Positions 7,235 through 15,300 of a stretch of DNA of 21,085 nt are shown one piece after another (position 1 is the stretch's first letter; the number at the start of each line of letters is the position of its first letter). Both the position numbers and the translations under genes were made by a program. Under the pieces are notes generated by a model. The model searched no databases. It was not told the DNA's origin and was given only the letters and a program-made list of their open reading frames with translations. Origin of the DNA: Burkholderiales bacterium UBA2459 (GTDB lineage: Bacteria; Pseudomonadota; Gammaproteobacteria; Burkholderiales; Burkholderiaceae_E); assembly GCA_002342365.1 (NCBI GenBank), contig DDPV01000042.1, forward strand, positions 7,226 through 28,310. Reading direction: 5' to 3'.

Positions 7235-8968
7235 CTACCTCACCCGACCTTCTTTCCAGGCGTTGAGAAGCTTTTCATAGGCGATGGTTTCACCCTTGGG
7301 CTTCTCGTTGGCAAGCTTTTTCCATGGCGCGCCCTTATCGCTCAAGAACTTGGCAGGATCGCCTTTGGGATTGAGCTTCGGGGTGCAATTGGCCATGCCA
7401 GCACGTTCGAGTCGAGCCAAAACCTGGTCCATTTCCTCTGCCAGATTATCCATCGCTGCTTGGGGCGACTTTTCGCCGGTAACCGCTTGTGCAACGTTCT
7501 TCCACCAGAGTTGGGCCAACTTCGGGTAGTCAGGGACGTTGGTGCCAGTCGGTGTCCAGGCAACACGCGCCGGACTGCGATAAAACTCAACCAATCCTCC
7601 GAGCTTTGGCGCCATATCGGTCATCGCCTGGCTACGGATATCGCTTTCACGGATCGGCGTCAAACCCACGATGGTCTTCTTCAGCGATACGGTCTTGCTG
7701 GTGACAAACTGCGCGTACAACCACGCGGCAGCGGTACGGTTTTCATCATGATTCTTGAAAAACGTCCACGAACCGACGTCTTGATAACCGTTTTGCATGC
7801 CCTGTTTCCAATAAGGTCCGTTGGGCCCGGGTGCCATGCGCCATTTGGGTGTGCCATCGGCATTGACGACCGGTAAACCAGGCTTGGTCATATCGGCGGT
7901 GAAGGCGGTGTACCAGAAGATCTGCTGTGCAATTTGTCCTTGTGCGGGGACTGGACCCGCTTCGCCAAAGGTCATGCCGGTGGCTTCCTTGGGCGCATAC
8001 TTCTTCATCCAATCGACATACTTGGTTAGGGCGTAGACTGCAGCAGGCGAGTTGGTTGCGCCACCCCGAGAGACCGAAGCGCCGACCGGCGTGCAGCCAT
8101 CGGCGCCAACCCGAATGCCCCATTCGTCCACGGGCATACCATTGGGGATACCTTTATCAGCCGTGCCAGCCATCGACAACCAGGCATCGGTGAATCGCCA
8201 GCCAAGCGACGGGTCTTTTTTGCCATAGTCCATATGTCCGTAGATCGGCTTGCCATCGATGGTTTTCACATCGTTTGTGAAAAAGTCGGCGATATCCTCG
8301 TAGGCACTCCAGTTCAAAGGCACGCCCAGCTCGTAACCGAACTTGGCCTTGAATTTGTCCTGCAAGTCCTTGCGTGCGAACAGGTCAGCACGAAACCAGT
8401 AGAGGTTAGCGAATTGCTGATCGGGTAACTGGTATAACTTTTTATCGGGCGCCGTGGTAAAGCTTGTACCGATAAAATCTTTTAAATCTAGGCCTGGGTT
8501 GGTCCACTCCTTACCTTTGCCTTCCATGTAGTCGGAAAGCGGCAAAATTTTTCCGTAGCGATAGTGGGTGCCGATCAAATCAGAGTCTGAAATCCATCCG
8601 TCATAGATCGATTTGCCCGATTGCATCGATGTCTGAAGCTTTTCAACCACGTCGCCTTCCTGGATCAAGTCGTGTTTGACCTTGATCCCGGTGATCTCCT
8701 CAAAGGCTTTTGCAAGGGTTTTTGATTCGTATTCGTGGGTGGTAATTGTTTCCGACACCACCGAAATTTCCTTCACCCCTTTGGCCTGCAGTTTTTTCGC
8801 CGCATCGATGAACCACTTGAGTTCGGCCAGTTGTTTTTCCTTGCTTAAGGTGGAAGGTTGAAACTCGCTATCAACCCATTTTTTCGCTTCTGCTTCTCCT
8901 GCCCATGCGCCATGACCATGAACCAACGCGATGGCAGCAAAAGCCAATGCCCGGTATTTAAACTTCAT
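7235..8968 (-). CDS. glpV: Glycerol ABC transporter periplasmic binding protein
   Basis: A 577-residue extracellular solute-binding protein matching the large GlpV type of the rhizobial GlpSTPQUV glycerol importer. It has a clear signal peptide with cleavage after AWA (about residue 23). The mature protein begins with a family-typical segment (KKWVDSEFQPSTLSKEKQ) and is much longer than ordinary sugar-binding proteins of about 400 residues. It should capture glycerol in the periplasm and deliver it to GlpP/GlpQ. The ATG at 8966-8968 follows a good TAGGAG ribosome site. It lies 88 bases after glpU; a short inverted repeat (8991-8997 with 9022-9028) sits in that gap. Family call is strong from sequence and gene order; glycerol specificity follows from the characterised rhizobial system and was not tested here. 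Confidence 0.93.
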   Translation of the reverse strand: MKFKYRALAFAAIALVHGHGAWAGEAEAKKWVDSEFQPSTLSKEKQLAELKWFIDAAKKLQAKGVKEISVVSETITTHEYESKTLAKAFEEITGIKVKHDLIQEGDVVEKLQTSMQSGKSIYDGWISDSDLIGTHYRYGKILPLSDYMEGKGKEWTNPGLDLKDFIGTSFTTAPDKKLYQLPDQQFANLYWFRADLFARKDLQDKFKAKFGYELGVPLNWSAYEDIADFFTNDVKTIDGKPIYGHMDYGKKDPSLGWRFTDAWLSMAGTADKGIPNGMPVDEWGIRVGADGCTPVGASVSRGGATNSPAAVYALTKYVDWMKKYAPKEATGMTFGEAGPVPAQGQIAQQIFWYTAFTADMTKPGLPVVNADGTPKWRMAPGPNGPYWKQGMQNGYQDVGSWTFFKNHDENRTAAAWLYAQFVTSKTVSLKKTIVGLTPIRESDIRSQAMTDMAPKLGGLVEFYRSPARVAWTPTGTNVPDYPKLAQLWWKNVAQAVTGEKSPQAAMDNLAEEMDQVLARLERAGMANCTPKLNPKGDPAKFLSDKGAPWKKLANEKPKGETIAYEKLLNAWKEGRVR

Positions 8969-9056
8969 GTTTGTCTCCTAGTTCCAAAAGCTTCCCTTGT
9001 GCTGAGAAAAACGTTGGTCCGAGGGAAGATTCAGACCGCGTTATCGACATATCAGA

Positions 9057-9365
9057 TCAGCCCTTTCGTAAAACGAAAGCTAACCAGATAAAACTCACTG
9101 CAGTTCCCCACCAAAGGCTGGGTTCATCGGCGAGACCAAGCCAGCTTGCTAAAACGCCTGCCAAGCCTAAAAACGTCAGGTGGATGTAAGCGGCCCCAAG
9201 TAAGCCGATAAACAACCTGTCGCCGCGGGTGGTCACCATCGGCAACCATCCTTTTCGTGCCACCGTGGGAAGGCGGATCTCCAGATAGGTCATGCCAGCA
9301 AGCATCAAGCCTATGCATACGAAAAATATGGCAACGGGAGGGCTCCACGCCATCCATTCCAGCAT
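9057..9365 (-). CDS. glpU: GlpU, small DUF2160 membrane protein of the glycerol importer
   Basis: A 102-residue membrane protein with about three hydrophobic segments (near residues 9-27, 50-72 and 82-99) and the family-typical MTYLEIRLPT and RKGWLPMVTTRGDRLFIGL segments of DUF2160. In the rhizobial operon glpU sits between the permease genes and the binding-protein gene, exactly as here. Its molecular role is not established; it may be an accessory subunit of the importer. The ATG at 9363-9365 is preceded by GGGAG with five bases of spacing. The gap after glpQ is 51 bases. Confidence 0.88.
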   Translation of the reverse strand: MLEWMAWSPPVAIFFVCIGLMLAGMTYLEIRLPTVARKGWLPMVTTRGDRLFIGLLGAAYIHLTFLGLAGVLASWLGLADEPSLWWGTAVSFIWLAFVLRKG

Positions 9366-9416
9366 GTCAGCTCCCTGCAGCCCACGGCAGGTTTTGCTTT
9401 GAGGATGCGCAAGGAC

Positions 9417-10229
9417 TCATACGCGACCCATCGCAAAGCCTCTGGCGATGTAATGGCGAACAAACCAAATCACGATCGCACCTGGAACGATGGTGAGCAC
9501 GCCTGCAGCCGCTAAGGTAGCCCAGTCCATACCGGAGGCGCTGACCGTACGGGTCATGGTAGCGACGATGGGTTTTGCATTGACGCTGGTCAAGGTGCGC
9601 GCCAGCAACAACTCAACCCAGCTGAACATAAAACAAAAGAAGGCGGTCACTCCCACCCCCGCTTTGATCAAGGGCATAAAAATACGGATGAAAAACATTG
9701 GAAAATTATAACCGTCGATGTACGCCGTTTCATCGATTTCTCGCGGGATCGACGACATAAAACCTTCCAGGATCCACACCGCAAGCGGAACATTGAAAAG
9801 CAAATGCGCCAAAGCAACCGCAATGTGCGTGTCCATCAAGCCCACAGTGGTGTAAAGCTGAAAAAAAGGTAGCAGGAAAACCGCAGGGGGGGTCATACGA
9901 TTTGTAAGCAACCAGAAAAATACGTGCTTATCACCTAAAAAGCGGTAACGTGAAAATGCATAGGCCGCGGGCAGCGCCACAAGAACCGAAATGATCGTAT
10001 TGATCAACACATAGATCAGGCTGTTGATGTATCCAGAGTACCAGGACACATCGGTAAAGATTGTTATGTAATTCGAAAAGGTTAACTGTTTGGGTAACAG
10101 GCTGAACGTTGACAAAATCTCCTCATTGGTGCGCAAACTCATGTTGAGCATCCAGTAAATCGGCAACAAAGCGAAAACGATGTACGCCCATAAAAAGATC
10201 GTCCGCTTCTTGAAACCTTGATCGTTCAT
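9417..10229 (-). CDS. glpQ: Glycerol ABC transporter permease GlpQ
   Basis: An inner-membrane permease subunit of 270 residues with about six transmembrane helices and the cytoplasmic EAA loop (SSIPREIDETAYIDGYN...MPL) that contacts the ATPases. With GlpP it forms the membrane channel of the importer. I chose the ATG at 10227-10229 (protein starting MNDQGFKKR) because GGAAAG lies seven bases upstream and the next gene's stop then falls just before it. A longer in-frame start at 10256 would add nine residues and overlap glpP by 23 bases without a ribosome site. The name glpQ follows the ABC-operon usage and is not the glycerophosphodiesterase GlpQ of E. coli. Confidence 0.93.
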   Translation of the reverse strand: MNDQGFKKRTIFLWAYIVFALLPIYWMLNMSLRTNEEILSTFSLLPKQLTFSNYITIFTDVSWYSGYINSLIYVLINTIISVLVALPAAYAFSRYRFLGDKHVFFWLLTNRMTPPAVFLLPFFQLYTTVGLMDTHIAVALAHLLFNVPLAVWILEGFMSSIPREIDETAYIDGYNFPMFFIRIFMPLIKAGVGVTAFFCFMFSWVELLLARTLTSVNAKPIVATMTRTVSASGMDWATLAAAGVLTIVPGAIVIWFVRHYIARGFAMGRV

Positions 10230-10233
10230 CGCA

Positions 10234-11103
10234 TTACTTTCCAGTTTGGGTGCCAACCCGCAGCATCCAGTTATAGAGAATAAAGCAAAGTAGCAAGATA
10301 ATCAGAAAGTAGATCAGGGAAAAGGCTGCTGCAGGGCCAAGATCAAACTGACCCACCGCCTTTTGCGTGAGGTATTGACTGAGGAAGGTCGTGGCATTGC
10401 CCGGTCCTCCTCCAGTCAGCACAAAGGGTTCGGTGTAAATCATAAAGCTGTCCATGAATCTGAGCAGCACCGCGATGATGAGCACCCCACGCATCTTGGG
10501 CAGTTGGATAAATCGAAAGACATCAAGTTTGCTGGCGCCGTCGATTCGGGCTGCTTGGTAGTAAGCATCGGGAATGCTGCGCAATCCGGCGTAGCAGAGC
10601 AGGGCAACAAGAGGCGTCCAGTGCCAAACATCCATCAGCAACACCGTGAGCCAGGCATGAGAGGCGTTACCCGTGTAGTTGTACTCGATATGCACGAACT
10701 TCAGCACGGCGCCCATCAAACCGATATCAGCACGTCCGAAGATTTGCCATATTGTTCCTACAACGTTCCAGGGAATGAGCAGTGACAGCGCCACAATGAC
10801 CAGCGTGATGGATGCACGCCATCCATGTGTTGGCATTGACAGAGCCAGCAGGATTCCGAGCGGGATTTCGCAGGCCAACACCGCGGTGGAAAACACAATT
10901 TGGCGCCACAGCGCCTCATGCAGGTCAGGATCGCGCATCACCGCTATGAACCATTCTGTCCCGACAAAGATCCGGCGCTCCGGCGAGATAATGTCTTGTA
11001 CCGAATAGTTCACCACGGTCATCAATGGGATGATCGCAGAAAAGGCCACGCAGACCAGGACAGGCAAAATAAGGAGCCAGGCCCTTTGATTCACCGGTTT
11101 CAC
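10234..11103 (-). CDS. glpP: Glycerol ABC transporter permease GlpP
   Basis: A 289-residue inner-membrane permease with about six transmembrane helices and an EAA motif (YAGLRSIPDAYYQAARIDGA...LPKM). It pairs with GlpQ as the transmembrane part of the glycerol importer. The start is GTG at 11101-11103. It overlaps the glpT stop codon in the arrangement GTGA, and a strong GAGGAG ribosome site lies eight bases upstream inside glpT, so the two genes are translationally coupled. The stop is four bases before the chosen glpQ start. Confidence 0.93.
   Translation of the reverse strand: MKPVNQRAWLLILPVLVCVAFSAIIPLMTVVNYSVQDIISPERRIFVGTEWFIAVMRDPDLHEALWRQIVFSTAVLACEIPLGILLALSMPTHGWRASITLVIVALSLLIPWNVVGTIWQIFGRADIGLMGAVLKFVHIEYNYTGNASHAWLTVLLMDVWHWTPLVALLCYAGLRSIPDAYYQAARIDGASKLDVFRFIQLPKMRGVLIIAVLLRFMDSFMIYTEPFVLTGGGPGNATTFLSQYLTQKAVGQFDLGPAAAFSLIYFLIILLLCFILYNWMLRVGTQTGK
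10237..10242 (-). promoter_or_regulatory. Ribosome binding site deciding the glpQ start
   Basis: GGAAAG on the minus strand at the end of glpP lies seven bases before ATG 10229, and supports that start over the upstream in-frame one at 10256. Confidence 0.55.
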
Positions 11104-12188
11104 AACACCAACTCCTCATTGTGATAAAAACAAGTTCGGTTTCCCAAAATATTGATATGAACAGTCGTCCCCACATCGATGCGCAGTTGCGTCAATGGCA
11201 GGCGTGCGCGTAGTGATTGGCCAGCGCAATTGATGGTCAGCAGCATGCTGGTGCCCAGGTCCTGAACCTTTTCAACCTGCGCCGGAAGTGAATCTTCAGA
11301 CGCTTCGGGTTGCACAGACACATATTCGGGTCGAATACCCAGCTTGATATGCTTGAGTCCCTTGAGACTATGCGCTTGAGCATTGCTGAGCCGCAGGCGG
11401 CGGTCTCCGTAGATCAAAGCTTGGTCTGCAATCTCGCCGGTCAAAAAATTCATCCCCGGTGAGCCAATAAAGTGCCCCACAAAGCTGTGTGCCGGCTTTT
11501 CAAACAATGCTTCGGCCGTACCTGTTTGCAGGGCTTTGCCGCGCGCCATGACCACCACCTCCTGGGCGAAGGTCAGGGCCTCGACTTGGTCATGGGTGAC
11601 GTAGACAAGCGTGAGTTTGAGTTCCTGATGCACCTCTTTGAGCTTGCGCCGCAACTGCCACTTTAAATGCGGATCGATGACGGTCAGTGGTTCATCAAAA
11701 AGGATCGCGGAAACATCCGAACGCACCAAACCGCGACCTAGCGATATTTTCTGTTTCGCATCTGCAGTCAATCCGGATGCGCGCTGTTTGAGTTGGGCAC
11801 TGAGTTCAAGCATCTCAGCGACATGTTCAACGCGTTTGCGAATCTCCGCCTCTTTCATACGCCGATTTCGCAAGGGAAAGGCCAAGTTTTCAGCCACGGT
11901 CATCGTGTCGTAGATAACCGGGAACTGGAATACCTGAGCAATGTTTCTTTCTTGTGGACTTTTATCGGTGACGTCCACACCGTCAAAAAGTACGCTACCT
12001 TGCGACGGTCGAATCAAGCCCGACATGAGGTTGAGCATCGTGGTTTTGCCGCATCCCGAAGGACCAAGCAGGGCGTAGGCGCCACCGGCAAGAAAGCTTA
12101 TCTGTAGCGGCAGCAAGGCGTAATCACTGTCTTTTTGCGGATTGGCCTGGTAAGCGTGCGCCAGGTCTAAATCAATTCTTGATGCCAA
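11100..12188 (-). CDS. glpT: Glycerol ABC transporter ATPase GlpT (degenerate signature motif)
   Basis: A 362-residue MalK-type ATPase subunit with a C-terminal TOBE-like regulatory region. Walker A is GPSGCGKT (residues 42-49), Walker B ends in FDEP (164-167), and the H-loop histidine is His199 in VTHDQ. The ABC signature is LTADAK (140-145) instead of LSGGQ, followed by the usual KISLGRGL. I chose TTG at 12186-12188 as the start because AAAGGAG lies eight bases upstream and the resulting N-terminus (MASRIDLDLAHAY) fits the GlpT pattern as I recall it. Starts at ATG 12206 or GTG 12224 lack ribosome sites. It overlaps glpS by 17 bases. GlpT here is an ATPase, not the E. coli glycerol-3-phosphate antiporter of the same name. 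Confidence 0.92.
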   Translation of the reverse strand: MASRIDLDLAHAYQANPQKDSDYALLPLQISFLAGGAYALLGPSGCGKTTMLNLMSGLIRPSQGSVLFDGVDVTDKSPQERNIAQVFQFPVIYDTMTVAENLAFPLRNRRMKEAEIRKRVEHVAEMLELSAQLKQRASGLTADAKQKISLGRGLVRSDVSAILFDEPLTVIDPHLKWQLRRKLKEVHQELKLTLVYVTHDQVEALTFAQEVVVMARGKALQTGTAEALFEKPAHSFVGHFIGSPGMNFLTGEIADQALIYGDRRLRLSNAQAHSLKGLKHIKLGIRPEYVSVQPEASEDSLPAQVEKVQDLGTSMLLTINCAGQSLRARLPLTQLRIDVGTTVHINILGNRTCFYHNEELVL

Positions 12189-13272
12189 GAAAGGCACTCC
12201 TTTCATGCAGCAAAAGAGGTGCACTCAACAAGCCACCCTCGGAATCGAAGACAAAAGCATCGCTGGGATCGAAACAAAACATCAAGCTTTCGCCCAAGGC
12301 AAAGGTATGTACACCCGGTTTTTGCATCACCCATTCACCGAGTGCGCATTGGAAATGCACGAAGCTGTCAGCGCCAGAGATCTCCGCTAATTGCACCTGC
12401 CCAGAAATCGTCACGTCGCCCTGTTGTTTCTCAACGCGCAATGACGCGGCCCGAAGACCGAGCGTGACCTGGCTGTGCATTGTCCTTAATCCGGGTAAGT
12501 TCACAACCGGTCCCTGGTCAAGTTTCCATCCGTCTCCGAGTGCCTGGGCAGACACCACATTCAGTGGGGGATCGCTGAACGCCAAGGCGACATCCAATGA
12601 TGCGGGGCGACGAAACACATCGACGGTCGGCCCATACTGCAACAATCGCCCCTCCTTCAAGACTGCGGTGTACCCGCCCAACAGCAAAGCCTCACCGGGG
12701 TCGGTGGTTGCGTAGATGACCGTTGATTGACCGGCTGAAAAAAGTTGTGCCAGCTCATCTCGTAGCTCTTCGCGCAGCTTGAAGTCCAGATTTACCAAGG
12801 GTTCGTCCAGGAGAATCAGCGATGCATGCTTGGCAAGCGCTCTTGCAAGCGCCACACGTTGCTGCTGGCCTCCGGAGAGCTCAGCGGGAAATCGCTGCAA
12901 AAATGCGTCGATATGCAAACGTTTTGCAAGCCTGCGAACCACCGCATCAATGTCGCTTGCACGACGCAGCTTCAGCGGCGAGGCAATATTGTCGTACACC
13001 GTGAGCGAAGGGTAATTGATAAACTGCTGATACACCATGGCGACATTGCGCTTACGCACCGGAATTCCTGTCACATCGACATCGTCAACCAAGACCCGCC
13101 CGCTGGTGGGTACATCCAGTCCCGCCATCAGTCGCATCAAACTGGTTTTACCGGCCAGTGTTGCACCCAGCAACACCGTGATTGCGTTCGCTTGCGGCGA
13201 GAGATTGATCGGATGCAGATGGACCTCTGCACCCTCGGATTTTGCAACTTCACACAATTGGAGACGGGACAA
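12172..13272 (-). CDS. glpS: Glycerol ABC transporter ATPase GlpS (no H-loop histidine)
   Basis: A 366-residue ATPase subunit with a C-terminal regulatory domain. Walker A is GATLAGKT (36-43), the signature is a canonical LSGGQ (132-136), and Walker B is LLDEP (154-158) followed by a D-loop NLD. At the H-loop the sequence is YATTDP, so threonine (about 190) replaces the usual histidine. These features match the GlpS half of the heterodimeric GlpS/GlpT pair. The start is TTG at 13270-13272 with AAAGGA six bases upstream. It is the first gene of the glycerol run, preceded by a candidate promoter. Confidence 0.92.
   Translation of the reverse strand: MSRLQLCEVAKSEGAEVHLHPINLSPQANAITVLLGATLAGKTSLMRLMAGLDVPTSGRVLVDDVDVTGIPVRKRNVAMVYQQFINYPSLTVYDNIASPLKLRRASDIDAVVRRLAKRLHIDAFLQRFPAELSGGQQQRVALARALAKHASLILLDEPLVNLDFKLREELRDELAQLFSAGQSTVIYATTDPGEALLLGGYTAVLKEGRLLQYGPTVDVFRRPASLDVALAFSDPPLNVVSAQALGDGWKLDQGPVVNLPGLRTMHSQVTLGLRAASLRVEKQQGDVTISGQVQLAEISGADSFVHFQCALGEWVMQKPGVHTFALGESLMFCFDPSDAFVFDSEGGLLSAPLLLHERSAFLGIKN
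12197..12203 (-). promoter_or_regulatory. Ribosome binding site deciding the glpT start
   Basis: AAAGGAG on the minus strand, inside the 3' end of glpS, lies eight bases before TTG 12188. It supports the TTG over the upstream ATG and GTG, which have no purine-rich site. Confidence 0.7.
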
Positions 13273-13353
13273 CAGAGATCCTTTCGAGACTCGAGCGCCA
13301 CGCGACGCAGCTTCCAGACAATCAGCGCAACCGCGTGTTTTACAACCAAAAGA

Positions 13354-13383
13354 ACTCTATGCTTGCTGCCTGTATCAGGTCAA
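13354..13383 (-). promoter_or_regulatory. Candidate sigma-70 promoter of the glycerol operon
   Basis: In the 152-base gap between the TPR/oxygenase gene and glpS, the minus strand reads TTGACC (13378-13383), 18 bases, then TAGAGT (13354-13359). That is five of six and four of six matches to the -35 and -10 consensus. It would leave a leader of about 75 bases before the glpS TTG. I could not identify a convincing GlpR operator, and no glpR gene is present in the window. Confidence 0.4.
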
Positions 13384-13424
13384 CCGTATGCTGCCTTGCA
13401 GGATCTCGGAAAGCGAAAGGACGC

Positions 13425-15290
13425 TTAAGTTGTCGCCGGCACAATATCAGCGCTGATCGCGATGCGGTTTGTGTTGGCCTGAAACGGGTAAGTGCCGTGC
13501 CAAAAATACGAGGGAAAGAGTACCAGCCTGCCAACCCTTGGTTGAACCTCTTTCAGGGTCTGAAATATTGAAGGCATGGCTGCTTCGGGGCGACCAAATT
13601 GAAGCCAGCCTTGTTTGCCCGTTGGCTCCAGACAAACATCCGGTACTTCGACATAGTAAACAAGACTCAGCCAACCCGCCGGATGCACATGATTGGTATG
13701 AAATCCATCCCAAAAGAGTCGATTTGACCACGACGTCTTGAATCGAAAATGCCTGTTTTTTCGTCCGAGAAAGGGATGGGCTTTGTCGTCGGGGAGATCC
13801 AAGAGAAATTGTTCAATGATTTTTCTTGATTCATGTTCGAGCGCTTTCACACAGGGAAGGGGCTTGTCGAAAAGATTGTCGATTGTTTGCGTGCCTTGTC
13901 GCAGCGTTTGGTCAAGTGGCTCACGGCTGTCATGGTGCAGGCTGATCAGTTCAGCAGCGAGGTCGCGATGAAAGCTTTCAAGGTCCTTCCAGCCACCCGG
14001 TGGATGAAGATCGTAAACATGCAAAAGGCGGTCCAGATCGCAAAGCCAACGGTGTTTGCCTTCATCAAGCGCACGCCAACATAGCTCCTGCAGCGCCCAG
14101 GCGTACTGGTCCTCTGGAAGGAGGTCGCGGGTTTTTTGCACATGGTGATTGGCTGCTTGAATGTCCCCGGCAATCAGCAGGCTTGTCGCAAGGCTCGCCT
14201 GGAAAACCGGATTGGATGGATCTTGATCCAACACCGCTTGCTGCTTTTGCAGCCCCTGCTTGACATCGCCCGCTCGCACCATCGCGCGACCGATCGCATC
14301 TCGCCAATGTGCATTCCCAGCGTCAAGAGACGCTGCGCAGCGCCAAGCGTTGAGCGCGCCAAGGATGTTGCCCGATGCCCACAAGAGTTGTCCGTAGGCG
14401 CCATGAAGATTTGCATTGGATCGGCCAGCCTTGCTCAATGCCGAAACGATTGTTGCATCCCAGCTCGAATCAGCCTGGCGCCAGCGAAATCGCGCTAGAT
14501 CCACTTGCGCCAGGACGTTGGTTGGGTCCAGCTCACAAGCTCGGACATAAGCCGACTGCGCCTGCTCGAGCTTACCAAGCGCCTGATAAGTGTTTGCTAT
14601 GTTGTACTCGGAAAGCGCATGATGAACCCCTAAGCGACGAGCACCATCGTGGGCTTCAAGGGCTTCGTTGTAGCGTCCGAGCCGATGCAGGGTTACCGCC
14701 CGATCGTGGTGGAGTAGTCCATCATGCGCTGACAGGGCCAGTGCCTTGTCCAGGCAGCACAACGCCTCTGTCGAGCGATCTTCGTGATTCAGTAGCTGTG
14801 CTTGCAGCTGAAGAAATTTTGGGGCTTCCACCCCTGCTTGCTCGAGGCCGAACGCTACATCGTGCTGTGCCAACGCGTATTGACCCAAGCGGATTCTGAG
14901 TCGAGCCCGATTTAAACGGGCATCTAGATAGGTCTGATCATGACGCAAAGCCTCATCGATCGCATGAAGCGATGCGGTAACGTCGCCCGATTCGAGATAA
15001 ATGTTCGACAGATTGTTCCAGACATGAGCTTGCTTTGGATTGGTTTGTAGCGAACGCTGCATCAGGGAGCGCGCCCGCGCCAAGTCACCTTGATGTTTTG
15101 CAATCAACCCGAGCAACTGAAGCGCAGTCGGGTGGCCTGGGCTAAGCACCAGCGCCGCTTCAAACCGCGCGCTGGCCGATTCGAAATGCCCTTGTTGCTG
15201 GAGCTTGAAGCCCTCCTCGATAAGCGCTTGCGATTCTTCTAAGCGCTTTCGAGGCGAGGCTTGGTTGAAGGCATGAAAGCCCTTTTCCAA
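13425..15290 (-). CDS. TPR protein with C-terminal 2OG-Fe(II) oxygenase domain
   Basis: A 621-residue protein. Residues about 22-400 are a run of tetratricopeptide-like repeats (for example AHVWNNLSNIYLESGDVTAS), which normally bind proteins or peptides. Residues about 480-621 match the putative 2OG-Fe(II) oxygenase family PF13759: NHVHPAGWLSLVYYV with His534 and His536, a distal His598 in FWHGTYPF and Arg609 in TNRIAIS, the likely 2-oxoglutarate-binding arginine. It should hydroxylate or otherwise oxidise a substrate using iron, O2 and 2-oxoglutarate. No signal peptide is visible, so it should be cytoplasmic. The only plausible N-terminal start is TTG 15288-15290, with a stop two codons upstream and no clear ribosome site. 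It begins 10 bases after the receptor stop, so it is probably co-transcribed and coupled. The substrate is unknown. Confidence 0.85.
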   Translation of the reverse strand: MEKGFHAFNQASPRKRLEESQALIEEGFKLQQQGHFESASARFEAALVLSPGHPTALQLLGLIAKHQGDLARARSLMQRSLQTNPKQAHVWNNLSNIYLESGDVTASLHAIDEALRHDQTYLDARLNRARLRIRLGQYALAQHDVAFGLEQAGVEAPKFLQLQAQLLNHEDRSTEALCCLDKALALSAHDGLLHHDRAVTLHRLGRYNEALEAHDGARRLGVHHALSEYNIANTYQALGKLEQAQSAYVRACELDPTNVLAQVDLARFRWRQADSSWDATIVSALSKAGRSNANLHGAYGQLLWASGNILGALNAWRCAASLDAGNAHWRDAIGRAMVRAGDVKQGLQKQQAVLDQDPSNPVFQASLATSLLIAGDIQAANHHVQKTRDLLPEDQYAWALQELCWRALDEGKHRWLCDLDRLLHVYDLHPPGGWKDLESFHRDLAAELISLHHDSREPLDQTLRQGTQTIDNLFDKPLPCVKALEHESRKIIEQFLLDLPDDKAHPFLGRKNRHFRFKTSWSNRLFWDGFHTNHVHPAGWLSLVYYVEVPDVCLEPTGKQGWLQFGRPEAAMPSIFQTLKEVQPRVGRLVLFPSYFWHGTYPFQANTNRIAISADIVPATT

Positions 15291-15300
15291 GATCTATAAA

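Noticed and set aside
8991..9028. Inverted repeat CTTCCCT / AGGGAAG between glpU and glpV, considered as a terminator or regulatory hairpin.
   Set aside because: Only 7 base pairs around a 24-base loop and no T run; too weak to call.
13280..13420. CCTTTCG and CGAAAGG on either side of the glp promoter, considered as GlpR (DeoR-family) operator halves.
   Set aside because: They are more than 120 bases apart, and one is part of the glpS ribosome site. No proper operator spacing.
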